A stretch of DNA of 34,500 nucleotides from Adiantum capillus-veneris (lineage: Eukaryota; Streptophyta; Polypodiopsida; Polypodiales; Pteridaceae): NCBI GenBank assembly GCA_014529385.2, contig CM043943.1, forward strand, positions 106,182,355-106,216,854, read 5' to 3'. Position numbers and translations under genes: made by a program. Below the pieces are notes generated by a model. That model did not search any database. It worked only from the letters and a program-made list of their open reading frames with translations, and was not told the DNA's origin. Below are positions 9,666-19,672 of this stretch, in pieces. The first letter of the stretch is position 1; each line of letters starts with the position of its first letter.

Positions 9666-10540
9666 GAATGGCGCCCTAAGATCATCTCAAATGACATAGG
9701 ATGCTTGGAAAAATCCATAACAATGAAAGTTTGCCTTACCTTGTGTCCCAAGACCTTGATTCTGAGATCCTTTAGCATTCCAATAGGCGTAACAATAGAT
9801 CCATTAGCCATTTTTACCACTACGCTTGTGGCTTCAAGGTGAGGTCGCCCCATAGACTCCCAACAACTCTTTGTCACCATGCTGACTCCCGCACCACCGT
9901 CAAGGACCCCCTTTACAGTTAATCCTTTAGTAGTGATTGGTAGAGTAGCATTAGATTCATCACCTTCAAAGTATTGCCCCAACTTGTTAACGGGTACTTC
10001 AATTACAGATTCATGTCCCGCTAGGTCAGATGGTGGTGCTAAATGTTCCTCATCATTCATTACCGAGTCAGGTTTGTTCATATGTGCAAACTGTGGTAAT
10101 CCGGCCTGTAATTCTCCATTGAGGAAGGCTCGAAGAGCTGAGACTAGCTCGGGGTCTTTATATAGTTTGGACATGATGGTGGTTCTAACTTCTGAAGACA
10201 TGAAATCCATCAATTTGGCAACATTTAATGGTATCTTGTGGGACGTAGGACCCTGACAAGAGAATGGTGAAGATGGAATCTCCACTTCCTCTAGGGGGTC
10301 GTGTATTCCCTCACCAAACATTCTCTCTAGTAGGAAAGGTGTGTGTCCACTTCCAGATGTCCTACCCTCACTCTCTTCCCGAATGATACTGGGTATAGCT
10401 AACGGCCTGTAGTTCTTGTGAGGTTGAACTTGTGTGGGAAACACTGTGTCCGACATCTGGATGTGTTTGGGTTCAGGTTCTAATGTTCGTTGAGTTTCTT
10501 CCACCAAACCCCTCAGTTGTTGGACTCGTTCAATTTCCAC
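9662..10540 (-). pseudogene. Element B first protease (retropepsin-like, DGGA)
   Basis: 292 codons. The N-terminal half is a Pro/Glu-rich region plus a helical stretch. Residues about 190-290 look like a retropepsin: VLDGGAGVSMV stands where D-S/T-G-A is expected, then VVKMANGSI, and EMILGR at the end. As I recall, D-G-G in place of D-T-G is seen in some plant Ty3/gypsy proteases, so it may be a family trait. After ILGR a missing base shifts the frame into the following ORF. Lies between gag and RT, the normal place. Confidence 0.8.
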
Positions 10541-10777
10541 TGTTGGGTTTGGATAGGTTCCAATCTTTCTCTTGCAATCCTCATTTTTTGTCTCTCGTGG
10601 CTTATCTTGGGGGTTCGCAACTCAGTAGTTTAACTTTGAATACTCTTTTGGTGTTCGTCGTGATTCCCTCTCGTGATCCTCCTCACTGGCTTTTTCCTTT
10701 GTAGTAAAAGTTTTGGTCTCCGTGGTCTCTATCGAATCTGAGTCATCCTCAGGGTCATTCATATACACGGGATCCTC

Positions 10778-11593
10778 TCATGTCCCTATGTTAGTCTTTG
10801 AACTAGGTTTTGAGCTAGAAGCATTAAGGGATTTCTTTCTTCGTGTTTTCTTCTTTCTCGCTCGGCCAATGGATGCAGCATCTCTCTCTTCGAGGATGTA
10901 ATTTTGCTTTTGGAGCATCGACCGTGTGAGTGCATTCACTGGTGCTATGTTTATAGTTGGTGGTGTCCCATCAACGATCTCTATTATGTTCAATGGTGTG
11001 ATTTTCGGTGCGTTTGGATTGTTAGGACACTGTGCGATCAAATGATCTATGCCACAACGATTACAAATGAGTATTGGCATTGCCAATGCACTCCCTTGAC
11101 TTGTTTGCATTAGTGCGGCATTCTTTTGTATTCTAATGGGGCACTCAGCTACTCGATGTGGTCCACCACATTCATAGCACTGAAGAGGTGGTCTCCTGGC
11201 AAAACTATTAATGTTTTGGCCTCTTGCTGCTAGCGCAGTAGCTTGATATACCGGTTTGATTTGTCCCCAATGGTCTTCCATATAGTACATGGGACACTCC
11301 TCAAGCATGTCGACTCCATAGGTGATACTAGAGTCTATGTCCTCTTCGCAATCTACATAAGTACTAGATGACTCGCAACCTATTTGGTTCATAGGTGTAA
11401 CTCTTGGATGAGGGGGTTGTGGTCCTAGCACTGGAGGTGGCAACGGTGTGGTTTGGACCACATTTTGGGTTCTAGGGACCATGTGCTGTAATGGCAATTG
11501 TTGCTCCATGGGTGGGGTAGGCATCAATGCAGGAACTCGAGGTGAGTCTGCCCAAGCTATAGGCGGTCTATTTTCCATGATGCGTTTAAGCAT
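10778..11593 (-). pseudogene. Element B gag, C-terminal part with two zinc knuckles
   Basis: 271 codons in a frame shifted from the main gag. After a Pro-rich segment and an acidic segment come two knuckles of the spacing C-x2-C-x3-H-x4-C: CYECGGPHRVAEC and CNRCGIDHLIAQC. A basic tail (RARKKKTRRKKS) follows. The same segment exists in element A at 1-767. The region 10541-10777 between it and the protease ORF holds more of the linker in broken frames. Role: nucleic-acid binding part of Gag. Confidence 0.88.
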
Positions 11594-14073
11594 TAGGCAA
11601 TCCTTTGCTTGATGGCCATACTACCACACGCGTTACAAGTCCCGTTAAACTTTACTCTGAAAGTAGGGCATTCACTCGTAGTATGTGGGCCCAAGCAAAT
11701 TGAGCACCATTGTTGCTCCCTTCTTGGATACATATGAGTGTTTTGTGGAGCACGATTACCCCTAAGGCTTTCTTCGATGGCCTTTGTGAGATCTGCCAAA
11801 GTCATCTCAGATATCGTTTGCTCTTTCACGATTGGCTTTATCTTCATTGGCTCATGCCCTGATGCTTGCGAGCTAATAGTCTTCGGCTTGGCAGACACTC
11901 TTTCTCCTGCAATCATTAAATTATCCTCCAATTGGATTGCATTCATGGTGACTGCTTCCCAAGTAGTGATACCTCTAATGACTAGGCCATTATAGATACT
12001 TTCATGTCGTAGTCCCCTAATGAATCTATCGAGCAATTGGTTGTTGTTGAATCGCTCGTTTGGATTGCATCGAGAATTCAAATTCTTTAGGCGACTAATG
12101 AAGTCTCTCACGGATTCACATTCTTCTCGTTGGGCTTTCTGGAGCTGAGAGGCTACACCCCAAAGTACTCCCTCTCGTATGTATTCTTTTAAGAACAGTC
12201 TCCTAAGAGTAGAGTAGATCGTTTTTTCTTCTACTCTTAAGGTTCTATACCAATCTCCAGCCTTTCCGCTTAGGGTCAAACTCAAAGCCTTACACTTATG
12301 TAGCTCATTGTGCTCTTCCAAGGAATCGCACACATGTTCAAAGACTTCCATATGCTTTCTAGCATCTCCGTCTCCACTGAATTTCTGTATGAGCTTAGCT
12401 ACTTGAACTGCCTTGCTCCTAGGCTCTCTATCAGGTGCACTACGCATGTTTTCCGCAATAGAGCGACCGATAGTTTGAGCAAATGCTGCCAAATCTCCTA
12501 TTTGAGCAGGTATAATGGATGTATGTGCTCCTGGAACCACATGTGAGATGGGAGTTGGCCTTGGCCTTGGCATACGCGCGGCTCTTGGGTCCCAAATTTC
12601 GTATGGTGGTGTACCAGACGGTGGTCCAAAGTTTACAGGCGTGGCCCTAGGCATAGGGGGTGCCTGATATGGCATGTTATTATTAAATGGCATGGCTCCA
12701 CTTGTATAAGAGCTTGGATAATTCCATTGTGGATTGTAAGCTCTTGGAATAATCGGAGGTGTAGGAGCTACATGAGGCTGAGGTACGACAGGTGCACATG
12801 ATTGATACATACATGTAGGTATAGTTGGGGGCACTGTGCTACTAGGCATCGGCGCCGTGTTAACAAATGAACTCCATGGTGTACTTCTTGTCATGCTCAC
12901 CATTGGGATATGCATGGTAGCCGTAGTGTCATTAAGAGAAAGATGAGCTAGATCTGGGAAGGTAAAGCTGCCACTTGTGGGCTCAGATTGTACTGAGGCT
13001 CCTGGCGAAACAACATATGGAGGATCAATGGGGCTCACTGAGGGAGTCTCCATTTGTGACAGGGTTGGTTGGTTGGCCTTTCCCGTATCCAAGAATCTCA
13101 TTAGGCCTATTGAAGGCATGTTGATCCCTGTGTTCTGTCCTTCTAACTCGACAATCCTATGGAGGACATCACAGACTTTCTGTTGTTGCTCATCTATGCT
13201 AGTAGCACCCGATGTGGATTGTAGAACATCTAACCAACCCACATGATAGGTGTGTCCTGTGTACCGATCAATTAAAGCTTCTGCTTGTAGGTCATACTCC
13301 CAATTTTCGTTTAGGAATATCCCATCTAGGCCTGGCGCGCTGGAGGTTTCCCTTGAAGTGGAAGCATTATTGCTCCCCATAGCTTGCCCCTCCGTGACTG
13401 CTACCTTGGGAGCACTCGGTTGCTCGGCTGGCATGATTGTTGTCATAGGAGCCTTTGCTTTTAGGGATCGACTTTGTTCTAGCCCTCGTAGGTTCTCAAT
13501 TTCCCTCTCCCTTGTTGCTTGCATATAGCGTTCGATCTCTTGCACTTCGGCAAGACTCCTACCATCGGGTAGTAAAACCTCAGAGGGAGATAGTCCTAAA
13601 GGATCAGGAGGTGCAGTGGATGGAACATTCACATGCACACTCTCAAGAAGCATAGGGTCCATTTTAGGCCGGAATGACGAATTTACTTCCCCACTCCCTT
13701 CATTTATTTCATTAACCGCATGTTTGGAGCGAGTAGCTCTACTAAGGGTCTCTTTTAAGCGGCTAAACACGCTAGACCCGGGCCGTGGGTCCATGGCATG
13801 CATGTCTTGACTTGAACTATCAGGGTTTGGTGTAGGATACCCCTCCATGACTTCGTAGTCAGAGGAAGAATCAATAGACGCGATATGAGGATCTTGGGTC
13901 GCGCTACCTTGAGTCCCGGCCGAAGGTCCAGAACCTAGGGTGGAGGAATAATGGGTGCCCGCGTAAATGGAGGCACTACCAATATGTTTGTGCTCTAACA
14001 CTCGTCCAGAGCGTAGGTTCATATGACTTGGATCCCCTAGAAGTGTCAGTGAGGGCCCATGAAGGATGCTCAC
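11593..14073 (-). pseudogene. Element B gag
   Basis: 826 codons. The N-terminus has HMNLRSGRVLE, conserved in element A. About 500 residues of Ser/Pro/Met-rich sequence follow. Residues about 565-745 are the retrotransposon Gag core (KLIQKFSGDGDARKHMEVF, LSGKAGDWYRTL, RRLFLKEYI, SVRDFISRL, NNQLLDRFIRGLRH). Near the end is a knuckle CSICLGPHTTSEC and the first half of another (CNACG). The second knuckle is cut by a one-base deletion; in element A the corresponding text reads CNACGRYGHQAKDC. The start at 14073 is the first ATG of the frame; HMNLRS 17 residues later could be the true start. Gag is long for a plant Ty3/gypsy element. Confidence 0.9.
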
Positions 14074-15102
14074 CTAGTAATTTTGGACGTTTTGCAACCC
14101 AAGTCTTTTCTTATTTATTTATTTTTTGATTTTTTGGTCCATTTTTTTATGACCCAGCTATAGAATAGAACATATGATAGCTCAAAACAAGCGTCTCGGT
14201 CAGAGGGACATGCCGTGCTTTACAGCCCTCCGTTTGGTCACTTTATGCCCTCGGAATCCCGAAAACCGTCAATTTCTAGTGGGGAACTAGGCCCAAATTA
14301 GAAAGTCTAAGGGTGCAAGTGGGAAGAGAAGGGAGGAGAGTGGAGGACTTGCCCCACATGCTCTCATTCCCTCTTGAGGGGGTAGGGTATATATATAAGA
14401 GTGAGTCTAATATATATCATAAGACTGAGGACTGAGGCCTGGGCCTGGGCTTGGGCTGGGGCTCGGGCTCGGGCTCGGGCTTGGTTCCGATCCCGATCAA
14501 AATTTTAGTGTAGCCCCCCAGTCACTCACGCTTAAATATTTTCGGTTTTTTTTAAAAAACATTTTTTTTTATTTTTTTTGGGCGACAACCGCGCGCGGTT
14601 TTGGTGACCCTTTCTTGGCCACACACATTGTCACCTACCTAACCTCCCAGTCAACAGCTCACAGCTCACAGACAGCTCACTACCTTATCTACTTACTAAC
14701 AGTGCTGCTAACCACTAACTAATCTACTAACTAATCTGTTAACTGCTTACTGACAGTGAGCTAACTGTCCACCTACTTCCTCTCTCACTACCTTACTGTG
14801 CAAAGACTATGTGCAGGCAAACCTTGACAGAAAACTGTGTACAGACTGTGTGCAAGCAGAAATTGCTAACTGCCTTCCTACTTATTCATTCACTGTAAAC
14901 AAGCTAACGACTACTAATTGTGCAAAGACTGTGTGCAAACAGAAAACACAACATTATGCAGAAATCACAGAACTTGCAGACAATACAGAAATTAACAACT
15001 TACAGAAAAACAACTCATTCCTCTTCCTCTTCCTCTTCTTTCCTACTACAAACAACTCATAGGAGAAGCACAAAGTGCCTCTTGGGCTTAGTGCAGGGCG
15101 AT
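14074..15102 (-). other. Element B 5' leader
   Basis: Non-coding. Contains a T-rich tract (about 14100-14150), a G-rich run of GGGCTC-like hexamers at 14441-14484, a poly-T/A tract near 14546-14580, and an AC-rich stretch (about 14640-15060) with degenerate repeats such as CTAACTAATCTACTAACTAATC and GCAAAGACTGTGTGCAA. The leader of element A has the same parts in the same order, which supports shared structure. Confidence 0.8.
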
Positions 15103-15120
15103 TCCCCGGCAGCGGTGCCA
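15103..15120 (-). other. Primer binding site of element B (tRNA-Asp type)
   Basis: Four bases inside the 5' LTR. Minus strand TGGCACCGCTGCCGGGGA differs at two positions from the Asp-type primer site TGGCGCCGTTGCCGGGGA, which pairs with the 3' end of plant tRNA-Asp and is known from Athila elements. Confidence 0.88.
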
Positions 15121-15124
15121 AAAA

Positions 15125-15704
15125 TGTGCGCTTCTTGCCGCACTGTCGAAGCAAGGGACTTACCGTTACACCGTGTGCGAGCCATAGACGGCTCCAAGCA
15201 CACAACTAGCTTAACTAGTAAGCTCAAAAGAGGGCAATGGTGTGTCACTCACCGCTCTATGCTCCTGCCGTGGAGGATTCCTCACCGCGAAGAAGAAGGA
15301 GACGCCGCTACGTCGTGCTCAACCGCTTCACCGCCGTCGTGCCGCCGCAATGCTCGATCGCACTCTCTCTCTCTCACACACACACACACATACACACACA
15401 CAAGGAGGTGAAGAAGAAGAAGATGGAGATGGAGATGGAGCAAGAGCACTCTTCTATTGCACAAATGAGAGAATGAGTGAATTTTAGGTTTAGTTGGCTT
15501 TTATATGAGCTCACCCCATTCACACTTGGGCGCCCATGCTTAGCCAACTAATCCCTTGAATGTCCCAGTTAGAGTGCGCCTCTCATCGGCGATCACTCTT
15601 ACCCTTTTCCTATTGGTCCGACAAGCCCGGTACCTGACTCTACCAAATACATAATACACGTCCGTCGTAGGTAATGGGGTGTCCGTGAGCCGTGAGGGTT
15701 AACA
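15125..15704 (-). repeat. Element B 5' LTR
   Basis: 580 bp, TG...CA bounded. On the element strand it begins TGTTAACCCTCACGG and ends GCGCACA, four bases before the primer site. It would drive transcription of element B leftwards. A TATA-like ATATAAAA on the minus strand is at 15499-15506. The CT/CA microsatellite at about 15361-15402 is shorter than in the 3' LTR. Near identity to the 3' LTR implies a fairly recent insertion compared with the A and C elements. Confidence 0.95.
15499..15506 (-). promoter_or_regulatory. Putative TATA box of element B 5' LTR
   Basis: Minus strand reads ATATAAAA within CATATAAAAGCC. The same motif is at 17939-17946 in the LTR of element A, and twice in the duplicated 3' LTR of B. 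Position within the LTR fits a U3 promoter; assignment is by motif and conservation only. Confidence 0.5.
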
Positions 15705-15709
15705 GTGGC
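15705..15709. repeat. Target site duplication of element B, right copy
   Basis: GTGGC immediately after the LTR end CA at 15704, followed by CCTAGGCATAG, which matches the gag DNA of element B at about 12643. Confidence 0.93.
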
Positions 15710-16563
15710 CCTAGGCATAGCAGATGTCGGATGTGACATGCTAATGCTAGCTGGTATAGTCCCATGGAAATAAGAACTTGGGTGTTGTGGTTGTGGAGCA
15801 TAGGTTGTTGAAACAATGTGAGGGGTAGGGACTACATGAGTACGAGGACCCATGGGTGTATACGATTGATACACACTTGTAGGTACTGTTGCAGGCATTG
15901 AGCTACCATGTAGCGGTGCTTTACTAACAAATGAGGTCCATGGCGTGTTTCTCGACATGCTCATCATTGGGGTAGGCATGGTAGCCGTGGTGTCATCAAG
16001 GGAAAGATGAGCTAGACTTGGAAAGGTGAAGCTCACTTGTGGGCTCAGATTGCACTGAGACCCCTAGAGAAACAACATATGGAGGATCCATCGGACTTAC
16101 CGAGGGAGTCTCCATTTGCGATAAAGTCGGTTGTTTAGCCTTCCCTGTATCCAAGAATCTCATGAGACCCGTTGAAGGCATGTTGATCCCCTTGTTCTGT
16201 CTCTCTAACTCGATAACCCTATGGATGACCTCACAAACTCTTTGTTGTTAATCCTCCACACTAGTAGCACCCAATGTGGATTGTAGGACATCTAACCAAC
16301 CCACGTGATAGGTGTGACCTATGTATAGGTCGGTCATAGTGTTTGTTTGTAGCTCGCACTCTCAGTTCTCATTTAGGAACACTCCATCTAGGATTGAGGT
16401 GCTAGGGGTGTCCTTTGAGCTAGATGCAATGTTGCTTTCTAGAGGTTGCCCTTTAGCAGTTGCTAAGTCAGGAGCACTTGATTGCTCTCTTAGCAAGGAT
16501 ATTGACTCTTTAGCACTTGATTGCTCTCTTAGCAAGGATATTGACATAGGGGCTTTCCGCTAA
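15710..16563 (-). pseudogene. Element A gag, N-terminal variable region
   Basis: Homologous to element B gag residues about 210-470, in pieces (16547-16362, 16181-15996, 16036-15710) separated by frameshifts and stops. Recognisable shared text: DGVFLNENW-like end at 16362, MPSTGLMRFLDTGKA, QMETPSVSP and SFTFPSLAHLSL. A 39-bp in-frame tandem duplication lies at 16474-16551. The piece between here and the conserved HLRSG start is missing or rearranged. Confidence 0.82.
16474..16551 (-). repeat. 39-bp tandem duplication in element A gag
   Basis: Units 16474-16512 and 16513-16551, each reading GCACTTGATTGCTCTC at the start. Thirteen codons per unit, so the frame is kept (protein repeat SLLREQSSA). 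Element B has no second unit. Confidence 0.93.
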
Positions 16564-16565
16564 TG

Positions 16566-16881
16566 TTTAATCAAAAAAATCAAACATTAAAAAAACATTA
16601 AAAACATAAAAAACACGAGTGAAAACGGACGCTTAAAAAAGGTAAGTGGTTAACCTTCGAGGTTATTGGCCGACGCTTGAAGGGTGCCAAAGACACATGC
16701 ATCTGCGCTCTGGTTGTGTGCTAGAGATGGAGCAACTAGAGAGAATTTCGACTTACGCGAGTTCTCAATATCCACCTACTTTAACCGTCCGTTTAACTCG
16801 TGTCTTGGCTTTCTCAATATCCACCCTTTTTTAAGCGTCCGTTTTCACTCGTGTTTTTAATGTTTGATTTTTTTGATTAAA
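16566..16881. other. Inverted gag-start segment between inverted repeats in element A
   Basis: The arms 16566-16642 and 16825-16881 are inverted repeats of 57 bp, essentially identical except for an extra AAACATTAAAAACATAAA-like stretch in the left arm. Between them, the plus strand at 16646-16800 encodes residues PTLEGCQRHMHLRSGCVLE and ISTYASSQYPPTL. These match the N-terminus of element B Gag, which is on the minus strand at 14073-13900. So in A the gag start is flipped relative to all other element A sequence. The right arm is in the normal leader position. Confidence 0.85.
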
Positions 16882-17540
16882 GTGTTGCGATAGCTCGAAA
16901 TGAGCGTATCACTTAAAGGGTCGTTGTGTACTTTACAGCACAATTTTCGGGCATCTGAAATTCCGTTGGTCCTCAAAAAATCGATTTTAGCTATGGGTGA
17001 ATCTAAAATTAGTAATTTTAAAAGGCGACTGAGGCCTAGGCCTGAGCGTGAGCTTGGGCTTGGGTCTAGGCATGGGTCTGGGAGATATTCCCAATCCCGG
17101 TCCTAACTTTAAAATTTTATTTTTATTTTTATTTTTTATTTTTTAAAATTATTTAAAGGATAAGGTCGTCGCGGCCTGCGCGAGAGCACACACACACTCT
17201 ATCTACCTACTTCTAAGTAATACACCTACTGTTACACACTAACACACTCTATTAACTCTCACAGATCTACTTCCTACTTACTATACACAGAAAACTAACA
17301 ACCTTAGTACACAGAGAATAAACACAGTACCTTTGAAAACTCCATTAACAAAGAAAACTAACAACCTTAATACACAGACAATAAACACAGTACCTTTGAA
17401 AACACCATTAACAAAGAAATACACAGTATAACACAAAATCCTTCTTCTCAACACACACACCCTCCTTCCTTACCTTTCCTACAATAGAAATTGCACCACA
17501 AAAGAAGCACAGAGTGCCATTCAAGCTTAGTGTATGGCAT
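16882..17540 (-). other. Element A 5' leader
   Basis: Non-coding; collinear with the B leader. It holds a G-rich stretch at 17055-17082, a poly-T/A tract near 17107-17150, and an AC-rich region with a 63-bp tandem repeat before the primer site. I see no gene. Confidence 0.8.
17288..17420. repeat. 63-bp tandem repeat in element A leader
   Basis: AAAACTAACAACCTTA occurs at 17291 and 17354, and CCATTAACAAAGAAA at 17342 and 17405: a period of 63 with about two copies. Not present in element B, which has different degenerate repeats here. Confidence 0.85.
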
Positions 17541-17558
17541 TCCCCGACAACGGCGCCA
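17541..17558 (-). other. Primer binding site of element A (tRNA-Asp type)
   Basis: Minus strand TGGCGCCGTTGTCGGGGA, one base different from the Asp-type site, four bases inside the LTR at 17563. Confidence 0.92.
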
Positions 17559-17562
17559 AAAA

Positions 17563-18145
17563 TGTGTGTGTATGTCGCACGTGTCAATGCAAGGAACTTG
17601 CCGATACACCGCGTGCGAGCCACAAATGGCTCCAAGCACACAACAAGCCTAAACTAGTAAGCTCAAAGATGACGATGGTGTGTCACTCACCGCTCTACGC
17701 TTGCTTCATGGAGGATTCCTCGTCGCGAAGAAGAGGGAGACGCCGCTATGCCGCGCTCAACCGCCTCGTTGCCGTCGTGCCGCCGCAATGCTCGATCGCA
17801 CACACACACTCTCTCTCTCTCTCACGCATACACACACACACACACACAAGGAGATGAAGAAGAAGAGGATGGAGATGGAGCAAGAGCACTCTTCAATTGC
17901 ACAAATGAGAGAATGAGTGAATTTTAGGTTTAGCTGACTTTTATATGAGCTCACCCCATTCACACTTGGGCGCCCATGCTTAGCCAACTAATCCCTTGAA
18001 TGTTCCAGTTAGAGTGCGCCTCTCATCGGCGATCACTCTTACCCTTTTCCTATTGGACCGACAAGCCCGGTACCTGACTCTACCAAGTAAATAATACAAC
18101 ATCCGTCATAGGTGATAGGGTGTCCGTGAGCCGTGAGGGTTAACA
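17563..18145 (-). repeat. Element A 5' LTR
   Basis: 583 bp, TG...CA. The half nearest 18145 is almost identical to the B LTRs (TTGGGCGCCCATGCTTAGCC, GTGAGCCGTGAGGGTTAACA), while the half nearest 17563 is more diverged. It contains the same CT/CA microsatellite at about 17801-17849. It abuts TGATG at 18146-18150, the expected target duplication; the partner copy is outside the window. Confidence 0.93.
17939..17946 (-). promoter_or_regulatory. Putative TATA box of element A 5' LTR
   Basis: Minus strand ATATAAAA at the same place in the LTR as in element B, in an otherwise strongly conserved stretch of about 90 bp. Confidence 0.45.
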
Positions 18146-19379
18146 TGATGCAATGAATATGGAAAGCTTCATGTATCATGAGCATAACATAAACTTTGCA
18201 AAAATCATTTACTATCCCAAGCCTCAGTCCCAAGGCCTCAAACACCTTCGAAGGTGGAGAGAGCTAGCGGGGAATGAGGGTAAGGAAGAGGAAGAAGAAA
18301 CATTTCATAGGAGAAAGAATTAGTTCCTCACTTATCATCACTGTTTTTGCTAGCATACATAATAGCATAGTAATGAAGATGGAGAAGATGGCAAGCTTAA
18401 GCATTGAAGCATGGCTCTTGGTTGGATTTGCATTCCATAGCCAAGAGTGTTGGTGTAGGCTCTCAACTTCTCTACTAGCTTGGAGAAGGAGATGGACCTC
18501 TTTCACTTTGCACTTCACACCATGAGTGTGTGTGGGAGAGTATCCCCCCAAGCTAGCCCCCTTTTTGCTTTGGTCGACCCCCCCCATTGGACCCTTGCAA
18601 AAGACTGACCAATCACATGCAGGATGCATTACAAGCAACAAGGTAGTTTTGGGACAAGTGTCCCCCTTTTCCCTTTGAGAGAGAGGACTTGAGAAATGCA
18701 AAAACAATTAATTAAATCTACTAATTTATCATTGGACCCCTTGGGAGGCTAACCAATAGGCTTTAGGCACACCATGAGGGCAACATGAGGAAGAGCTTGA
18801 CAAGTGTCCGATATGCTTTCATTGTATCAAGCTTACCTTTTGTGAGGGTGTGTGTGTTCTCTCTCTTATAGGGCTCGCCCCCTCCTTGTAGGGATAGATG
18901 TTGACTTTGTAGAACACCTTACCCTCAAGCACCTTAGTTAGCAAGCATGACAAAGAACCTCAAGCTTGGGTAATGCTCCCACAAGCTTCTCAAGCTCCCT
19001 GGTCAACAAGCATGACAAGCACCTCAAGCACCTTAGTCGTCAAGCACGACAAGCACCTCAAGCATGGGTTGGGTTTCCACCTCAAGCTAGCTCATCTCTA
19101 GCTTACCTAAGGTCAAAGGACTTTTTAACACTAAACTTTGGAGGTCTTCAATGAAGCTAACCCTAAGGTCTTTTAAGATCCATTGGTTAGCCTTGCTCTT
19201 TGACAGACCATCTCTCACTTGGACCCCTTTACCGTTGGCCCCGTGTTGAGATAAATCTGAAAGCACATGTCTATATTCTAACCCTTGTTCCTGTTTATTC
19301 TCCCACGTTAAATGATCAGTTTAATATGAGAAAATCATTTGGGTTGGTTAGATATTAGAATTTATGACAGTACCTCTAT
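18146..19379 (-). repeat. Element C 3' LTR, remaining part
   Basis: Aligns with 24810-26130: shared text includes GCTTCATG and CACGAGCATAACATAAACTTT near one end and GGGTTGGTTAGATATTAGA before TTTATGACA at the other. Element-strand start is TGTCATAA. Next to it at 19380-19392 the element strand reads AAGATAGAGGTAC, a weak polypurine tract. Rich in variants of CAAGCACCTTAGTC repeats at about 18920-19060. Confidence 0.88.
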
Positions 19380-19672
19380 CTTAAAATCATAGTCGTCCTC
19401 AACTATGAGGTAGAAAAGATAAAGCCTACTACATCTTTTCAAGATGGATGACTAATCCATTTGGTGCTTGGGAGACATAGTTGCCGCAAGCTTGTCTGCT
19501 CTTTAGTCCATTTCATTCTCCCAAGTAGAGTGGCAAATTCTACTTGGTGTTTGAGAGATGTCGTCATCACAAACATGATTCATGCATACTATTTAAATTT
19601 GTGCACAATAAAAAGAGAAGTAGTCTTATAAGACAAAAATGTTGATCATTTGAAAGAAATTTGTACATTTGC
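19380..19672 (-). other. Element C 3' untranslated region
   Basis: 293 bp between the chromodomain frame and the LTR. Holds the putative polypurine tract and two diverged copies of a TTGGTGnTTGnGAGA motif 83 bp apart (19461 and 19544). No reading frame of note. Confidence 0.65.

Larger units (their letters stand above)
1857..15704 (-). mobile_element. Element B: complete non-chromovirus Ty3/gypsy LTR retrotransposon
   Basis: Seen: two LTRs in the same orientation (1857-2572 and 15125-15704) with TG...CA ends on the plus strand, a tRNA-Asp type primer site next to the upper LTR, a polypurine tract next to the lower one, and a 5-bp duplication GTGGC outside both ends. Total length is 13,848 bp. 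On the minus strand the order is LTR, leader, gag, protease, RT, RNase H, integrase, a long C-terminal extension of pol, non-coding 3' region, LTR. There is no chromodomain after integrase. The Asp primer site is known from the Athila lineage, but the LTRs are shorter than is usual there, so I leave the lineage open. All reading frames are interrupted, so this copy is probably not autonomous. Confidence 0.93.
15705..18145 (-). mobile_element. Element A, right part: gag 5' region, leader, 5' LTR
   Basis: Ends in a 583-bp LTR (17563-18145) closely related to those of element B, with a primer site at 17541-17558. Inside lie a leader, an inverted segment with the gag start, and broken gag. At 18145/18146 it abuts chromovirus LTR sequence, giving the insertion point. 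Only one boundary is in the window. Confidence 0.92.

Noticed and set aside
16566-16881. Small DNA transposon (MITE) with terminal inverted repeats
   Set aside because: The core encodes the gag N-terminus of the same family, one arm is in the normal leader position, and no convincing target duplication flanks the arms (only TTAA text that belongs to the arms).
1857-18145. One very long element bounded by LTRs at 1857 and 17563
   Set aside because: The primer site, polypurine tract and GTGGC duplication pair the LTRs at 1857 and 15125; the LTR at 17563 belongs to the host element A, with its own primer site.
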